Position numbers and translations under genes: made by a program. Shown here in pieces: positions 30,608 to 38,666 of a stretch of 64,000 nt of DNA. The stretch lies in assembly GCF_900107045.1 (NCBI RefSeq), contig NZ_FNON01000003.1, positions 496,001 through 560,000 of the forward strand. Reading direction: 5' to 3'. Within the stretch, counting starts at the first letter, position 1. Each line of letters starts with the position of its first letter. The notes under the pieces are model-generated. The model was not told the DNA's origin and searched no databases. It was given only the letters and a program-made list of their open reading frames with translations. The stretch is from Amycolatopsis xylanica (GTDB lineage: Bacteria > Actinomycetota > Actinomycetes > Mycobacteriales > Pseudonocardiaceae).

Positions 30608-30700
30608 CAAAAAAATCCCAATGTGGCTTTCGTCAGCTTTGGTCTGACGAAAGCCACATTGGCGGCGTGGAAGCTGACCAATGCCACATTGGGATTTTTT
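30608..30700. terminator. Bidirectional nested hairpin, family C variant
   Basis: Outer arms AAAAAATCCCAATGTGGC and its complement enclose an inner family C hairpin (TGGCTTTCGTCAG with CTGACGAAAGCCA). T runs at both ends and the position between the convergent DUF305 and CDF genes make a bidirectional terminator very likely. Confidence 0.88.
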
Positions 30701-30707
30701 TGGCGGT

Positions 30708-31631
30708 CTACCAGGGGAGCTGCTCGCAGCGCTTGGCGCATTGGGGGGCCTCGACTTGCAGGGTCGCGTGCTCGATCGAGTAGCGCGAAGACAGCAGGTT
30801 CTGCGCGGCCGTGAGGACCGTCGACTGCTCGGCCTCCGTGCTCACCGTCAGGTGCGCCGACGCGACCTCCATGCCCGACGTCAACGTCCAGACGTGCAGG
30901 TCGTGGACGTCGTCGACACCCGGCAGCGCGGCCAGCTCGGCGCTGATCTCGCCGACGTCGACGCCCTGGGGCGCGTGCTGGAACAGGATCCGCAGCGCGC
31001 GCCTGGCGAGCGCGTACGTGCGCGGCAGCACGAACAGGCCGATCGCGACACCGATGATCGGGTCCGCGTAGCGCCAGCCGGTGAGCAGCGTCAGCGCGCC
31101 GCTGATCAGCACGCCGACCGAGCCGATCAGGTCGGCCAGCACCTCGAGGTACGCACCGCGGACGTTGATGCTCTCCTCGGCGCCCGAGCGCAGCAGCGCG
31201 AACGAGACCAGATTGGCGATGAGACCGGCCGTGGCCGCGAGCAGCACCGGCAGGCCGGGCACCTCGGGCGGGTCGCTGATCCGGCCGATGGCCTCGAACA
31301 GCACGTAGCCGGCGACGCCGAACAGCAGGATCGCGTTGCCGAGCGCGGCCAGCACCTCGGCGCGGTAGAGGCCGAACGTGCGGCTGAACGTGGCCTTGGA
31401 GCGGCGCGCGACCATGATCGCGGCGAGCGCCATGCCGACGCCGAGCACGTCGGTGAACATGTGCGCGGCGTCCGAGATCAGCGCCAGCGACGAGGTCGCG
31501 AAGCCCACCACGAACTCGAGGACCATGAAGGTGGCGCCCACCAGCAGCGAGATCGTCAACGCCCTCAGGTGGCGGCCGGACGCGCTCTCCCCCGCCGCGA
31601 TCGCCTGGCCATGACCGTGCCCGTGTCCCAT
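30708..31631 (-). CDS. Cation diffusion facilitator (CzcD/ZitB-like) transporter
   Basis: A 307-residue antiporter exporting Zn or related divalent cations, with six membrane helices and a C-terminal cytosolic domain. The N-terminus is a metal-binding MGHGHGHGQ; helix II carries the HxxxD motif in SDAAHMFTDVLG, and helix V has the second acidic site in EVLADLIGSVG. I prefer the ATG at 31631, with GGAAGG 6 nt upstream. Confidence 0.92.
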   Translation of the reverse strand: MGHGHGHGQAIAAGESASGRHLRALTISLLVGATFMVLEFVVGFATSSLALISDAAHMFTDVLGVGMALAAIMVARRSKATFSRTFGLYRAEVLAALGNAILLFGVAGYVLFEAIGRISDPPEVPGLPVLLAATAGLIANLVSFALLRSGAEESINVRGAYLEVLADLIGSVGVLISGALTLLTGWRYADPIIGVAIGLFVLPRTYALARRALRILFQHAPQGVDVGEISAELAALPGVDDVHDLHVWTLTSGMEVASAHLTVSTEAEQSTVLTAAQNLLSSRYSIEHATLQVEAPQCAKRCEQLPW

Positions 31632-31664
31632 TCCACGCCTTCCTGTGCTCACCTCGCCAGACCG

Positions 31665-31698
31665 AATATATAGTCGCATGCGCATATGTGCAATACAG
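31665..31698. promoter_or_regulatory. AT-rich palindromic stretch upstream of the CDF gene
   Basis: Between 31665 and 31698 the sequence ATATATAGTCGCATGCGCATATGTGCAATA stands out from GC-rich surroundings (cited by position; its halves are ATATATAGTCGCATG and CGCATATGTGCAATA). It holds overlapping dyads (GCATGC, TGCGCA, CATATG) of the kind bound by ArsR/SmtB-type metal sensors. The sensor is not in the window. Confidence 0.4.
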
Positions 31699-31792
31699 GT
31701 GAGCCTAAGTTCTCCCCCTCATCGGAAAGGTAACGTGGAAGACGCGGACCCCGTTATCCCCCAACCGAGCCTTCTCGGACTGCGGGAAGTAA

Positions 31793-32350
31793 TCAGCGGG
31801 CCGCCCACTCCTCGCGGGTGATCGCATACTCGACTTCGCCGTGTTCCGTGCCCGGAATCGGGTCAGGCCAGTCGAGATGAAAGTTCTTCACGAATCGGAG
31901 CCCGCATTTCTCCATCACGCGCCGCGAACCGGCGTTGATCGCCATGGTCTGCGCGTAGACGCGGCGCACGCCGAACTCGGTGAACCCCTTGTCGATGAGG
32001 GCACGCGAGCCTTCACTGCCATAACCCTTGCCCCAGGCGGACTTGCGCAGCCGGTAGCCGAGCTCGACGTCGTCCGGCGCGTCGGAAGGCTGTGGCCGGA
32101 AGTGAAACCAGCCGAGGAATTCCCCGGTCGCCTTCTCGATCGCGGCCCAGAAGCCGTAGCCGTCGAAGCGGTCGTAGTAGCTCAAAAAGGCGGGCAGATA
32201 GTCATCTCGGATTTCTTCGAGCGACGTCGGCTTGCCCCCGGTGAGGTAGCGCATGACCTCCGGGTCGCCGTCGAGTCCGACCAGGTTGTCGACGTCACCG
32301 GAGGTGAAGCGACGCAGCACAAGCCGTTCCGTCTCCAGGAAAATGTGCAC
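31793..32350 (-). CDS. GNAT-family N-acetyltransferase (RimJ/RimL-like)
   Basis: A 185-residue acetyltransferase. It starts with the typical LETERLVLRRFTSGDVDNL; the acetyl-CoA site region reads RKSAWGKGYGSEGSRALIDKG, with the Q/R-x-x-G-x-G/A variant KGYGSEG. RVYAQTMAINAGSRRVMEKCG is the usual C-terminal motif. The substrate is unknown. GTG start with AGGGGG upstream. It follows the MarR gene by 8 bp in the same operon. Confidence 0.88.
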   Translation of the reverse strand: MHIFLETERLVLRRFTSGDVDNLVGLDGDPEVMRYLTGGKPTSLEEIRDDYLPAFLSYYDRFDGYGFWAAIEKATGEFLGWFHFRPQPSDAPDDVELGYRLRKSAWGKGYGSEGSRALIDKGFTEFGVRRVYAQTMAINAGSRRVMEKCGLRFVKNFHLDWPDPIPGTEHGEVEYAITREEWAAR

Positions 32351-32358
32351 CCGTCCCC

Positions 32359-32769
32359 CTAATCGACCATGCGCTCCAGCAAGTCGCGCAGCTTCACGCG
32401 GTCGCCGGGCGTCAGCGCGGCCAGCGGCTCCGCGGCGAAACTCAGCGACCGCCGGAAGTTCCCGGCGAGCTCACGGCCCGTCTCGGTGGCGACGATGTTC
32501 TTGATGCGGCGGTCCCGCGTGTCCGCGTGCCGCTCGACCAGCCCGCGCGCTTCCAGCCGGTCAATGATGCCGGTCACGTTCGACCGTTCGGAACCGAGTT
32601 TTTCGGCGATGCGGTGCATTGGCATCGGCTCAGCGAGCGCGGCGAGCACCTTGGCCTGCACGGTCGTGAGGTCCTGCGCACCGGCGGCGGACTCGTAGTC
32701 CTTGGTGAACCGCTCCACGATGCGCGCCAGCAGCGCGATCACCTCACCGGTGACCTTGTCCTCCGTCAT
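32359..32769 (-). CDS. MarR-family transcriptional regulator
   Basis: A 136-residue winged-helix regulator: LTTVQAKVLAALAEPMPMHR, then recognition helix AEKLGSERSNVTGIIDRLEA, then the wing VERHADTRDRRIKNI. It is transcribed with the GNAT gene and divergently from a short-chain dehydrogenase, with a MarR-type dyad between them. It probably represses both directions until a small ligand binds. Confidence 0.92.
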   Translation of the reverse strand: MTEDKVTGEVIALLARIVERFTKDYESAAGAQDLTTVQAKVLAALAEPMPMHRIAEKLGSERSNVTGIIDRLEARGLVERHADTRDRRIKNIVATETGRELAGNFRRSLSFAAEPLAALTPGDRVKLRDLLERMVD

Positions 32770-32791
32770 GACACCGAGTGTAGGCCACTAG

Positions 32792-32823
32792 TTGACTACA
32801 TGAACCATCCATGGTTATAGTCA
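32792..32823 (+). promoter_or_regulatory. MarR operator overlapping the SDR promoter
   Basis: An imperfect dyad, TGACTA-catg-AACCAT-CC-ATGGTT-at-AGTCA, spans 32793-32823. It overlaps a promoter-like pair, TTGACT at 32792-32797 and TATAGT at 32816-32821 (18-bp spacer), reading towards the dehydrogenase. Half of the dyad (ATGAACCATC) is repeated about 40 bp downstream. Confidence 0.65.
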
Positions 32824-32866
32824 TTTCGTTCACTCCATGAACCATCATCGACATGAAGGACTTTTC

Positions 32867-33694
32867 ATGACCCGCGTCGCACTGATCACCGGCACCTCTT
32901 CGGGCATCGGCCTCGCCGCCGCCGTCCAGGCCGCGAAGGCCGGTTACCGCACGGTCGCCACCATGCGCGACCTCTCCCGCGCCGGAAAGCTCCGCGCCGC
33001 GGCGGCCGAAGCGGGCGTCGAGCTCGACATCCGCGCCCTCGACGTCACCGAGGACCCGTCAGCGGTGGTCGCGGCCGTCCTCGCCGACCACGGCCGCATC
33101 GACGTGCTGGTCAACAACGCGGGCGCGGGCCACGTCGGCACGGTCGAGCAGGACAGCGTCGAGAACTTCCGCAAGACGATGGAGGTCAACTTCTTCGGCG
33201 TCGTCCAGCTGACCAAGCTCGTCATGCCCGCGCTGCGCGCCACCGGCGGCAGGCTGATCACGGTCACCAGCGTCGGCGGCATCGTCGGCCAGCCGTTCAA
33301 CGAGGCCTACTGCGCCGCGAAGTTCGCCGTCGAAGGCATGATGGAAAGCCTCGCCCCGCTCGCCGAGAGCCACGGCGTCAAGGTCAGCGTGATCGAGCCG
33401 GGCGCCGTCGCCACGGAGTTCGTGAACAACGTCGGCCTGGACCTGGAAACCGCCATCGCGGCCGCCGGCCCGTACGGCGACCAGTTCCGCAACTACGTCT
33501 CGCGCACCATGCAGTCCTTCTCAGCCGCCCAGACCCCGGACGAGGTCGCCGAGGTGATCCTCAAGGCCATGACCGACGAGTCGCCCGCGTTCCGCATCCA
33601 GACCTCGCAGTGGGCCGAGGGCTTCACCGGCCTCAAACTCGCTGATCAGGACGGTTCGGCCGTGCAGAAGCTCACCGGCGGATGGGTGGCGTGA
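32867..33694 (+). CDS. Short-chain dehydrogenase/reductase
   Basis: A 275-residue classical SDR. It has cofactor loop TGTSSGIGLAAA, NNAGAG, the catalytic Ser in ITVTSVGGIVG and YxxxK as EAYCAAKFAVEGM. Arg in the segment TVATMRDLSR suggests NADP preference. The ATG at 32867 has AAGGA about 7 nt upstream, better than the ATG ten codons earlier. Likely the MarR target; substrate unknown. Confidence 0.93.
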   Translation: MTRVALITGTSSGIGLAAAVQAAKAGYRTVATMRDLSRAGKLRAAAAEAGVELDIRALDVTEDPSAVVAAVLADHGRIDVLVNNAGAGHVGTVEQDSVENFRKTMEVNFFGVVQLTKLVMPALRATGGRLITVTSVGGIVGQPFNEAYCAAKFAVEGMMESLAPLAESHGVKVSVIEPGAVATEFVNNVGLDLETAIAAAGPYGDQFRNYVSRTMQSFSAAQTPDEVAEVILKAMTDESPAFRIQTSQWAEGFTGLKLADQDGSAVQKLTGGWVA

Positions 33695-33781
33695 CGCCTT
33701 AGGGAAACCGCCGTGCACCCCGAACGGGGCATAGGCTAGGCTTCTTCCAAGTCGCACGGCGATATGTCGCACGGCGACCGC

Positions 33782-33854
33782 GCCCTCGTAGCTCAGGGGA
33801 TAGAGCACTGCCCTCCGGAGGCAGGTGTCGCAGGTTCGAATCCTGCCGAGGGCA
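33782..33854 (+). tRNA. tRNA-Arg (anticodon CCG)
   Basis: A 73-nt cloverleaf: acceptor GCCCTCG with CGAGGGC, D stem GCTC/GAGC, anticodon stem CTGCC/GGCAG with loop CTCCGGA (anticodon CCG, reads CGG), 5-nt variable loop, T stem GCAGG/CCTGC with loop TTCGAAT, discriminator A. The CCA end is not encoded. No integrase gene or att duplication is seen beside it. Confidence 0.98.
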
Positions 33855-33861
33855 CAGCAAC

Positions 33862-33907
33862 GGCCGGTACTCGAAAGCATCTTCAAGGTGCGAGTACCGG
33901 CCTTTTT
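33862..33907 (+). terminator. Intrinsic terminator of the tRNA-Arg transcript
   Basis: GGCCGGTACTCG and CGAGTACCGGCC form a 12-bp stem with a 17-nt loop, followed by TTTTT, 8 bp after the tRNA. Confidence 0.92.
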
Positions 33908-34087
33908 GATTTCTCCCCGCCGGTCCGCCACGGCGGAAATACCGGCAGCGAGCGGCCGAAGTGCCCTCGCCGAACGGCTGGAGATTTCGGAGATTTCCCT
34001 TAGGTGGTACCGAAAAATGGGGTCGCCGATAATCTTGGAGGTGCGCTCGATCACGGGTCGATCGGGTCCATCGAGAGGGGAATTCTC

Positions 34088-34471
34088 ATGTCACGTGTCA
34101 GCAGAGCGGGTCTGGCCATGGCCAGTGCGGTCGCCGGGCTGGCGCTGGCCACCGCGCCCGCGCAGGCCGCCACACAGAGCGTTACCCAGACGCAGATCAA
34201 CCAGTGCGGCTGGCTGCCCATCCCGGCGGGCTGGATCGACACCGGCCACTTCTACAGCGGGGCGTGCGGCAGCTCGATCACGCTCAACACCTTCGTGCTC
34301 GTCCAGGGCTCCAGTGTGCCGGTCGGCTCGCAGCTCACCATGTGCGCGACGACCCAGTACCAGCCGCCCGCCGGGTGGAACATCGTCTCCGGCCTGTTCA
34401 ACCAGCCGAGCTGCGCGACGTTTTCGCCCACATTGGACAAGAACGCCTACCGCGTGCAGCGCTTTTCCTGA
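34088..34471 (+). CDS. Small secreted protein
   Basis: A 127-residue protein with a signal peptide (SRVSRAGLAMASAVAGLALA, cleaved after AQA) and a mature part with four cysteines (NQCGW, GACGS, TMCATT, PSCATF). It contains PAGW repeats (PIPAGWIDTG and PPAGWNIVSG). No family recognised. The ATG at 34088 has GAGAGGGG about 8 nt upstream. It is convergent with the response-regulator gene, 5 bp away. Confidence 0.77.
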   Translation: MSRVSRAGLAMASAVAGLALATAPAQAATQSVTQTQINQCGWLPIPAGWIDTGHFYSGACGSSITLNTFVLVQGSSVPVGSQLTMCATTQYQPPAGWNIVSGLFNQPSCATFSPTLDKNAYRVQRFS

Positions 34472-34476
34472 CCGGG

Positions 34477-35139
34477 TCATGCCGGACGGATGAGGCGGCT
34501 TTCGTAGGCGAAGATCACGGCCTGGATCCGGTCGCGGAGTTCGAGCTTGTGCAGGATCCTGCCCAGGTGGGACTTCACGGTCGCCTCCGCGAGATGCAGG
34601 GTGGCGGCGATCTCGGCGTTGGACAGGCCAGAACCCACCTGGACGAGCACCTCGCGCTCGCGGGCGCTGAGCCTGCTCAGCCGCTCATCGCGGGCGGTGG
34701 TGACGGCGTCGGGGAGGTGCGGGCGGAATCGCTCCAGCAGGCGTCGGGTGATGCGCGGGGAGACCACCGCGTTGCCCGCGGCCACGGTGCGGATCGCGGT
34801 GAGCAGCTCCTCGGGCCTGGTGTTCTTCAGCAGGAAGCCCGAGGCTCCGGCTTTCAGCCCGGCGAAGGCGTACTCGTCCAGGTCGAAGGTGGTGAGGATG
34901 AGCACTCTGGTCCGCGGGCAGGTCCGGATGATCTCCCGGGTCGCCTCGATGCCGTCGGTTCCCGGCATGCGAACGTCCATGAGGACGACATCGGGGCGCA
35001 GGTCGGTGGCGAGACGGATGGCGTCGGCGCCGTTTTCGGCCTCGCCGACCGTCGCCAGGTCCGGTTGGGCCTCCAGGACCATGCTGAACGCCATGCGCAG
35101 CAGCGCCTCGTCGTCGGCGATGAGCACGCGGATCGTCAT
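34477..35139 (-). CDS. NarL/LuxR-family response regulator
   Basis: A 220-residue regulator. The receiver domain has DDE at 9-11 and the phospho-acceptor Asp55 in VVLMDVRMPG; the C-terminal LuxR-type HTH reads LSAREREVLVQVGSGLSNAEI. The start overlaps the sensor kinase stop by 4 bp, forming a coupled two-component pair. The target genes are unknown; the divergent hydrolase gene is a candidate. Confidence 0.95.
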   Translation of the reverse strand: MTIRVLIADDEALLRMAFSMVLEAQPDLATVGEAENGADAIRLATDLRPDVVLMDVRMPGTDGIEATREIIRTCPRTRVLILTTFDLDEYAFAGLKAGASGFLLKNTRPEELLTAIRTVAAGNAVVSPRITRRLLERFRPHLPDAVTTARDERLSRLSAREREVLVQVGSGLSNAEIAATLHLAEATVKSHLGRILHKLELRDRIQAVIFAYESRLIRPA

Positions 35140-36206
35140 GCCGGATCACCGAACACCAGGCGGGTGTGCACGCCCCAGCCGCCACCGGGCAGTGGTCCGG
35201 CGCGCAATTTCCCGCCGTAGACGGCTGAACGCTCACGCATGCCGGTGATGCCGTGGCCTGCGGCAGTGGCGCGGGGAGCTGGGCCGGTGTCAGTGATGTC
35301 CACGGTGACGGTCTCGGCCGTGCACTCGATCCGGACGTGCGCCCGGGTGCCGACGGGCGCGTGCTTGAGGGTGTTGGTCAGGGCTTCCTGCACCAGGCGG
35401 TAGACGGTCAGTTGCGCGATCGCGGGTATGTGCGCGTGGCCGCCGTCGATGTCGAGGCCGGTCGGCAGCCCGGCGGCGCGCATCTGGCCGGTGAGGGCCT
35501 CGAGCTGCGCGATTCCGGGCAGCGGGTGGCGTGCCGCGTCCGGTTCGTCGGTGCGCAGGACGCCGAGCGAACGCCGCATGTCGGTCAGCGCCTGCCTGCC
35601 CGTTTCGGAGACCTGGAGCATCGCGGTGGTGGCCTTGCCAGGCGACCGGTGCTGCGCGGAGACGGCGGCGTCGGTGAGCGCGACCATGACGGACAGGTTG
35701 TGGGTGACGATGTCGTGCATCTCCCTGGTGATCCGGGCCCTTTCCTCGGCTATGGCCCGTTCCCGCTGGGCGGCGAAGCAGGCGCGCGTGGTCCGGACGT
35801 TCATGCCGAGTACGGCCGCGGCGACGACCATCGCGGTGAGCGCGGCGAACAGGGTCAGGAAGGCACCGTCCGTGGTCCAGCGCAGGCAAGCCAGGACGGC
35901 CCCGAGCTCCACAATGGCGCCGGCGACCAGGGTCACGCGCCTGCCCGAGTTCGCGGCCACCGTGTAGAGGGCCACCAGCAGCGCGATGGCCGCGGGCAGC
36001 TGCACGTTCACCAGCCACTGGACGAAGGCCGCGGCCGTCACAACGGCGAACACCGTGAGCGGGGCACGGCGCCGCCACACCAGTGGCAGCGCGAGTGCGG
36101 CGGTGAGGGCTGCGGCCACCGGCAGCTCCGCGGGCGGCCACGTGATCAGGACGTGGAGCAGGAGAAGCGCGGGGAGCAGCGAGTCCCACAGCCGCTCCGT
36201 CGTCAC
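35136..36206 (-). CDS. Sensor histidine kinase (NarX/DesK type)
   Basis: A 356-residue kinase with about five or six membrane segments in the first 140 residues and almost no extracellular domain. The dimerisation/phospho-acceptor segment is ERARITREMHDIVTHNLSVM with His164. The HATPase domain has LTNTLKHAPVGTRAHV (N box region) and GHGITGMRERSAVYGG. Intramembrane-sensing architecture resembles actinobacterial cell-envelope stress sensors. Confidence 0.94.
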   Translation of the reverse strand: MTTERLWDSLLPALLLLHVLITWPPAELPVAAALTAALALPLVWRRRAPLTVFAVVTAAAFVQWLVNVQLPAAIALLVALYTVAANSGRRVTLVAGAIVELGAVLACLRWTTDGAFLTLFAALTAMVVAAAVLGMNVRTTRACFAAQRERAIAEERARITREMHDIVTHNLSVMVALTDAAVSAQHRSPGKATTAMLQVSETGRQALTDMRRSLGVLRTDEPDAARHPLPGIAQLEALTGQMRAAGLPTGLDIDGGHAHIPAIAQLTVYRLVQEALTNTLKHAPVGTRAHVRIECTAETVTVDITDTGPAPRATAAGHGITGMRERSAVYGGKLRAGPLPGGGWGVHTRLVFGDPA

Positions 36207-36265
36207 AGGGTGATCATAAGTCGCCTGCCCGCCTCACACATGAGTCCGCCGTCTGATCACGGCGA

Positions 36266-36319
36266 GCCGGATTGCGACCACAGGATGAGTCCCGGTACCT
36301 CCCGCGGTCGTAATCCGGC
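36266..36319. promoter_or_regulatory. Inverted repeat in the kinase/hydrolase divergent region
   Basis: GCCGGATTGCGACC (36266-36279) and GGTCGTAATCCGGC (36306-36319) are inverted with one mismatch and 26 bp between, in the spacer between the sensor-kinase and hydrolase genes. It is a candidate binding site for the response regulator. Confidence 0.4.
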
Positions 36320-36415
36320 CGCTAGTCCCGGGTGTTCGATTACCACTGGAGACGGCTTGGGGATCGCGACCGGGGAGCGATGTGGCCGCACGGGTCCGGC
36401 GCCGAACATGGCCAG

Positions 36416-37852
36416 GTGACCGAGATCATCACGGGACTGAACCTGTCCACGCTGGAAGTCCTGACGTCGCTCAGCGCCGTCGTGCTGGTGGTGGCGCGCT
36501 GGCTTCCCGCCGCCGCCCGCCCACACGTCACCATCGCGGCAGGAGCCGTGTTCCTGCTGTCCGCGATCACGCTCGGCGTGACAGGGATCCGCTGGCAGAT
36601 GCTGCCGGTGCTGGCGGGCGCCGTCGTCGCGGCGCCGTTCGCCCTCTTCCCGCTGGTGCGAAGCCGTGCGCGGCGGGCCCGCTGGTGGCTTGCGTTGCCG
36701 GGATCGGTGGCCTGCGTCGGCCTGATCACCATGGGCCCCGTGACCGCGTGGGCGTTTCCCGTCCCCGTCTTCCCCGAGCTCACCGGCGGCCTCGCGGTCG
36801 GCACCCGCGTGCTGCAGTGGACCGACCCGGACCGGCCCGAGACCTTCACCCCCGATCCCGGAGACCGGCGCACGGTCGTGGCCCAGCTCTGGTACCCCGC
36901 ACGGCCCGGCCCGGCGGACGCACCCCATGCCCAGTACCTCGGACGCACGGAGGACGAAGCACACACCGTCTCCTCGGCACTCGCCGCGGGCGTCGGCCTG
37001 CCGGGTTTCCTGTTCGACGGTGTCCCGCTCGCCCGTACCCACGCGACTCCCGACGCACCAGTGGCCGAGTCGGGAGGACGCTTCCCGATGGTGCTGTTCT
37101 CGCCGGGGTCCAGCGGCGTGCGCACCCAAAACACCGCGTGGGCGGAGGAAATCGCCAGCCACGGCTACGTGGTTGCCGCGCTCGACCACCCGTACGACTC
37201 AGCCGCGGTCGTGCTCGCCGACGGCCGGACGATCACCACCGCGACCGTCTCCAGCGGCGACCGGGACACCGACGACAGGCTGGGCGACGACTGGACGGCG
37301 ATCCGCGCCGCCGACCTCGGCTTCGTGCTGACCAGGCTGGAGGGCCTCGACCGAGGCGGCGACGCGCTGACCGGGCGTCTGGACACCGGCCGGGTCGCCG
37401 TGACCGGTCACTCCATGGGTGGCGCGGCCGCGTTGCAGGCCGCCAGGCAGGACAAGCGGTTCGACGCCGTCATCGATCTGGACGGCTACCCTCGCGGTCC
37501 CCTGTCGCCTGCCCTCGACCAGCCGACGCTCGCGCTCACCCAGGCCATCACCCCGGACACCGATCCGCGCTACCTGCCTCAGCTCACCGAGGTGCTCACT
37601 CGCGGCACGGCGACGAACTACCGGCTCACCATCCCCGGCGCCGCGCACCTCACCTTCATGGACGGCCCCTTGTATCTGCCGCCGGTGCCCTCGATCGTCG
37701 GCTCACTGGGGCGCGCCGAGAGCCCGCGTGTCGTCGCCGCCACCACGCTCGCTTTCCTGGATTCCTTACTACGCAACGGATCCAGCGACTTGACCAGCGC
37801 TCTGTCGAGCTATGGCGAGCTCAGCGTGTTTCGCCATGGGAACGGCCGCTGA
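36416..37852 (+). CDS. Membrane-anchored alpha/beta hydrolase, PAF-acetylhydrolase-like
   Basis: About 478 residues. The N-terminal part has three or four membrane helices (LTSLSAVVLVVARWLPAAA, AGAVFLLSAITLGVTGI and two more). The extracytoplasmic domain shows VVAQLWYPAR, FPMVLFSPGSSG (oxyanion region), the nucleophile elbow VTGHSMGGAAAL, the acid in VIDLDGYP and the base in PGAAHLTFMDG. This is the isoform-II PAF-acetylhydrolase/dienelactone-hydrolase pattern; substrate probably a lipid or ester. The start is uncertain: GTG at 36416 gives the most natural N-terminus, with in-frame starts at 36332 and 36380. Confidence 0.82.
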   Translation: MTEIITGLNLSTLEVLTSLSAVVLVVARWLPAAARPHVTIAAGAVFLLSAITLGVTGIRWQMLPVLAGAVVAAPFALFPLVRSRARRARWWLALPGSVACVGLITMGPVTAWAFPVPVFPELTGGLAVGTRVLQWTDPDRPETFTPDPGDRRTVVAQLWYPARPGPADAPHAQYLGRTEDEAHTVSSALAAGVGLPGFLFDGVPLARTHATPDAPVAESGGRFPMVLFSPGSSGVRTQNTAWAEEIASHGYVVAALDHPYDSAAVVLADGRTITTATVSSGDRDTDDRLGDDWTAIRAADLGFVLTRLEGLDRGGDALTGRLDTGRVAVTGHSMGGAAALQAARQDKRFDAVIDLDGYPRGPLSPALDQPTLALTQAITPDTDPRYLPQLTEVLTRGTATNYRLTIPGAAHLTFMDGPLYLPPVPSIVGSLGRAESPRVVAATTLAFLDSLLRNGSSDLTSALSSYGELSVFRHGNGR

Positions 37853-37884
37853 CCAGCTCGTCGTGAGGTAGTCGCCGCAGGGCC

Positions 37885-37951
37885 CTGATCAGCTCATACT
37901 TACACAATACCCCTTGACTCATGGGGTATTGTGTAAGTATGAGCTGATCAG
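37885..37951 (+). promoter_or_regulatory. 29-bp perfect inverted repeat with embedded promoter elements
   Basis: Two exact 29-bp arms (37885-37913 and 37923-37951, beginning CTGATCAGCTCATACTTACA) flank a 9-nt centre, TTGACTCAT. The centre provides a -35-like TTGACT, and AT-rich sequence (TGTGTAAGTATGA) in the right arm is at -10 distance. The repeat ends 10 bp before the start of the HTH gene. Too large and too perfect for a simple terminator; most likely an operator for the HTH protein or a transcript-level hairpin. Confidence 0.8.
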
Positions 37952-37961
37952 AGGGGTTACG

Positions 37962-38666
37962 ATGGAGCGACTGCCGGGCTGGTTGTCAGTGCGAGAAGCC
38001 GCGTCCAGGCTGGAGGTCGCGCCTGAACACGTCTACGAACTCATCGCGGCGGGGCGCCTGGAGGCGGTTCAGCCAGGACGTGAGCTGCTGGTGCGTTCAG
38101 ACTCGGTGTGGCACCGGACTCATGTGGTCCGGCCGCAAGCCGGACGCCCGTGGTCGCCACGGATGGCCTGGGCGGTCATGTGGCAGATGTCGGGTCTGCG
38201 GCCGACTTGGCTCTCCTCCTCCGAACAGGTACGCGCACAAAGGTACGTTCGGCGCCCGCCGGAGCAATGGCCGCGGCTGCTGTCAGCACGCGCGCAAAAA
38301 CACGAGGCACTAATGCTTCCTGCCGCGCTTAAGAAGCTTCTTAACCGCAAAGCCGTCTGCGTCGGGGGTTTGGAAGCCGGAGTAGCTCATGGCGCTCAAC
38401 TGGTCTCCGATGAAAATCATCGACGCGAACTGTATGTCTCACCAAAGATCTTCGACGAGCTGCGCGGCGCTCGCGGCATCCGATGGAATTCCGAAGCACC
38501 CAATGTCACTTTCCGAGTGGTGCCCGGTCCCATCGTTGATCAGGTCACGCTGCCGGACATCGCTCCTCCGGCCGTGGCGGCGGCGGACCTGCTGGACACC
38601 GGCGACGAACGCTCGACGCAAGCCGCCAAAGAACTTTTGAGGCGGGCGGCTATCCTTCGTCGATGA
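37962..38666 (+). CDS. Excisionase-type HTH protein of a putative toxin-antitoxin pair
   Basis: A 234-residue protein. Residues 1-50 are a MerR/excisionase-like HTH (WLSVREAASRLEVAPEHVYE, then LIAAGRLEAVQPGRELLV). The remainder resembles uncharacterised actinobacterial proteins with a WSPRMAWAVMWQMSGL segment and a C-terminal DLLDTGDERSTQAAKELL that recalls AbiEi-type proteins. The ATG at 37962 has AGAGGGG upstream. The stop overlaps the nucleotidyltransferase gene by 4 bp (ATGA). Pairing and the upstream palindrome suggest it is the autoregulating antitoxin-like partner; this is inference. Confidence 0.72.
   Translation: MERLPGWLSVREAASRLEVAPEHVYELIAAGRLEAVQPGRELLVRSDSVWHRTHVVRPQAGRPWSPRMAWAVMWQMSGLRPTWLSSSEQVRAQRYVRRPPEQWPRLLSARAQKHEALMLPAALKKLLNRKAVCVGGLEAGVAHGAQLVSDENHRRELYVSPKIFDELRGARGIRWNSEAPNVTFRVVPGPIVDQVTLPDIAPPAVAAADLLDTGDERSTQAAKELLRRAAILRR

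Noticed and set aside
33782..33907. tRNA-Arg as integration site of a mobile element
   Set aside because: No integrase, excisionase or direct repeat of the tRNA 3' end was found nearby; the HTH gene at 37962 is paired with a nucleotidyltransferase rather than an integrase.
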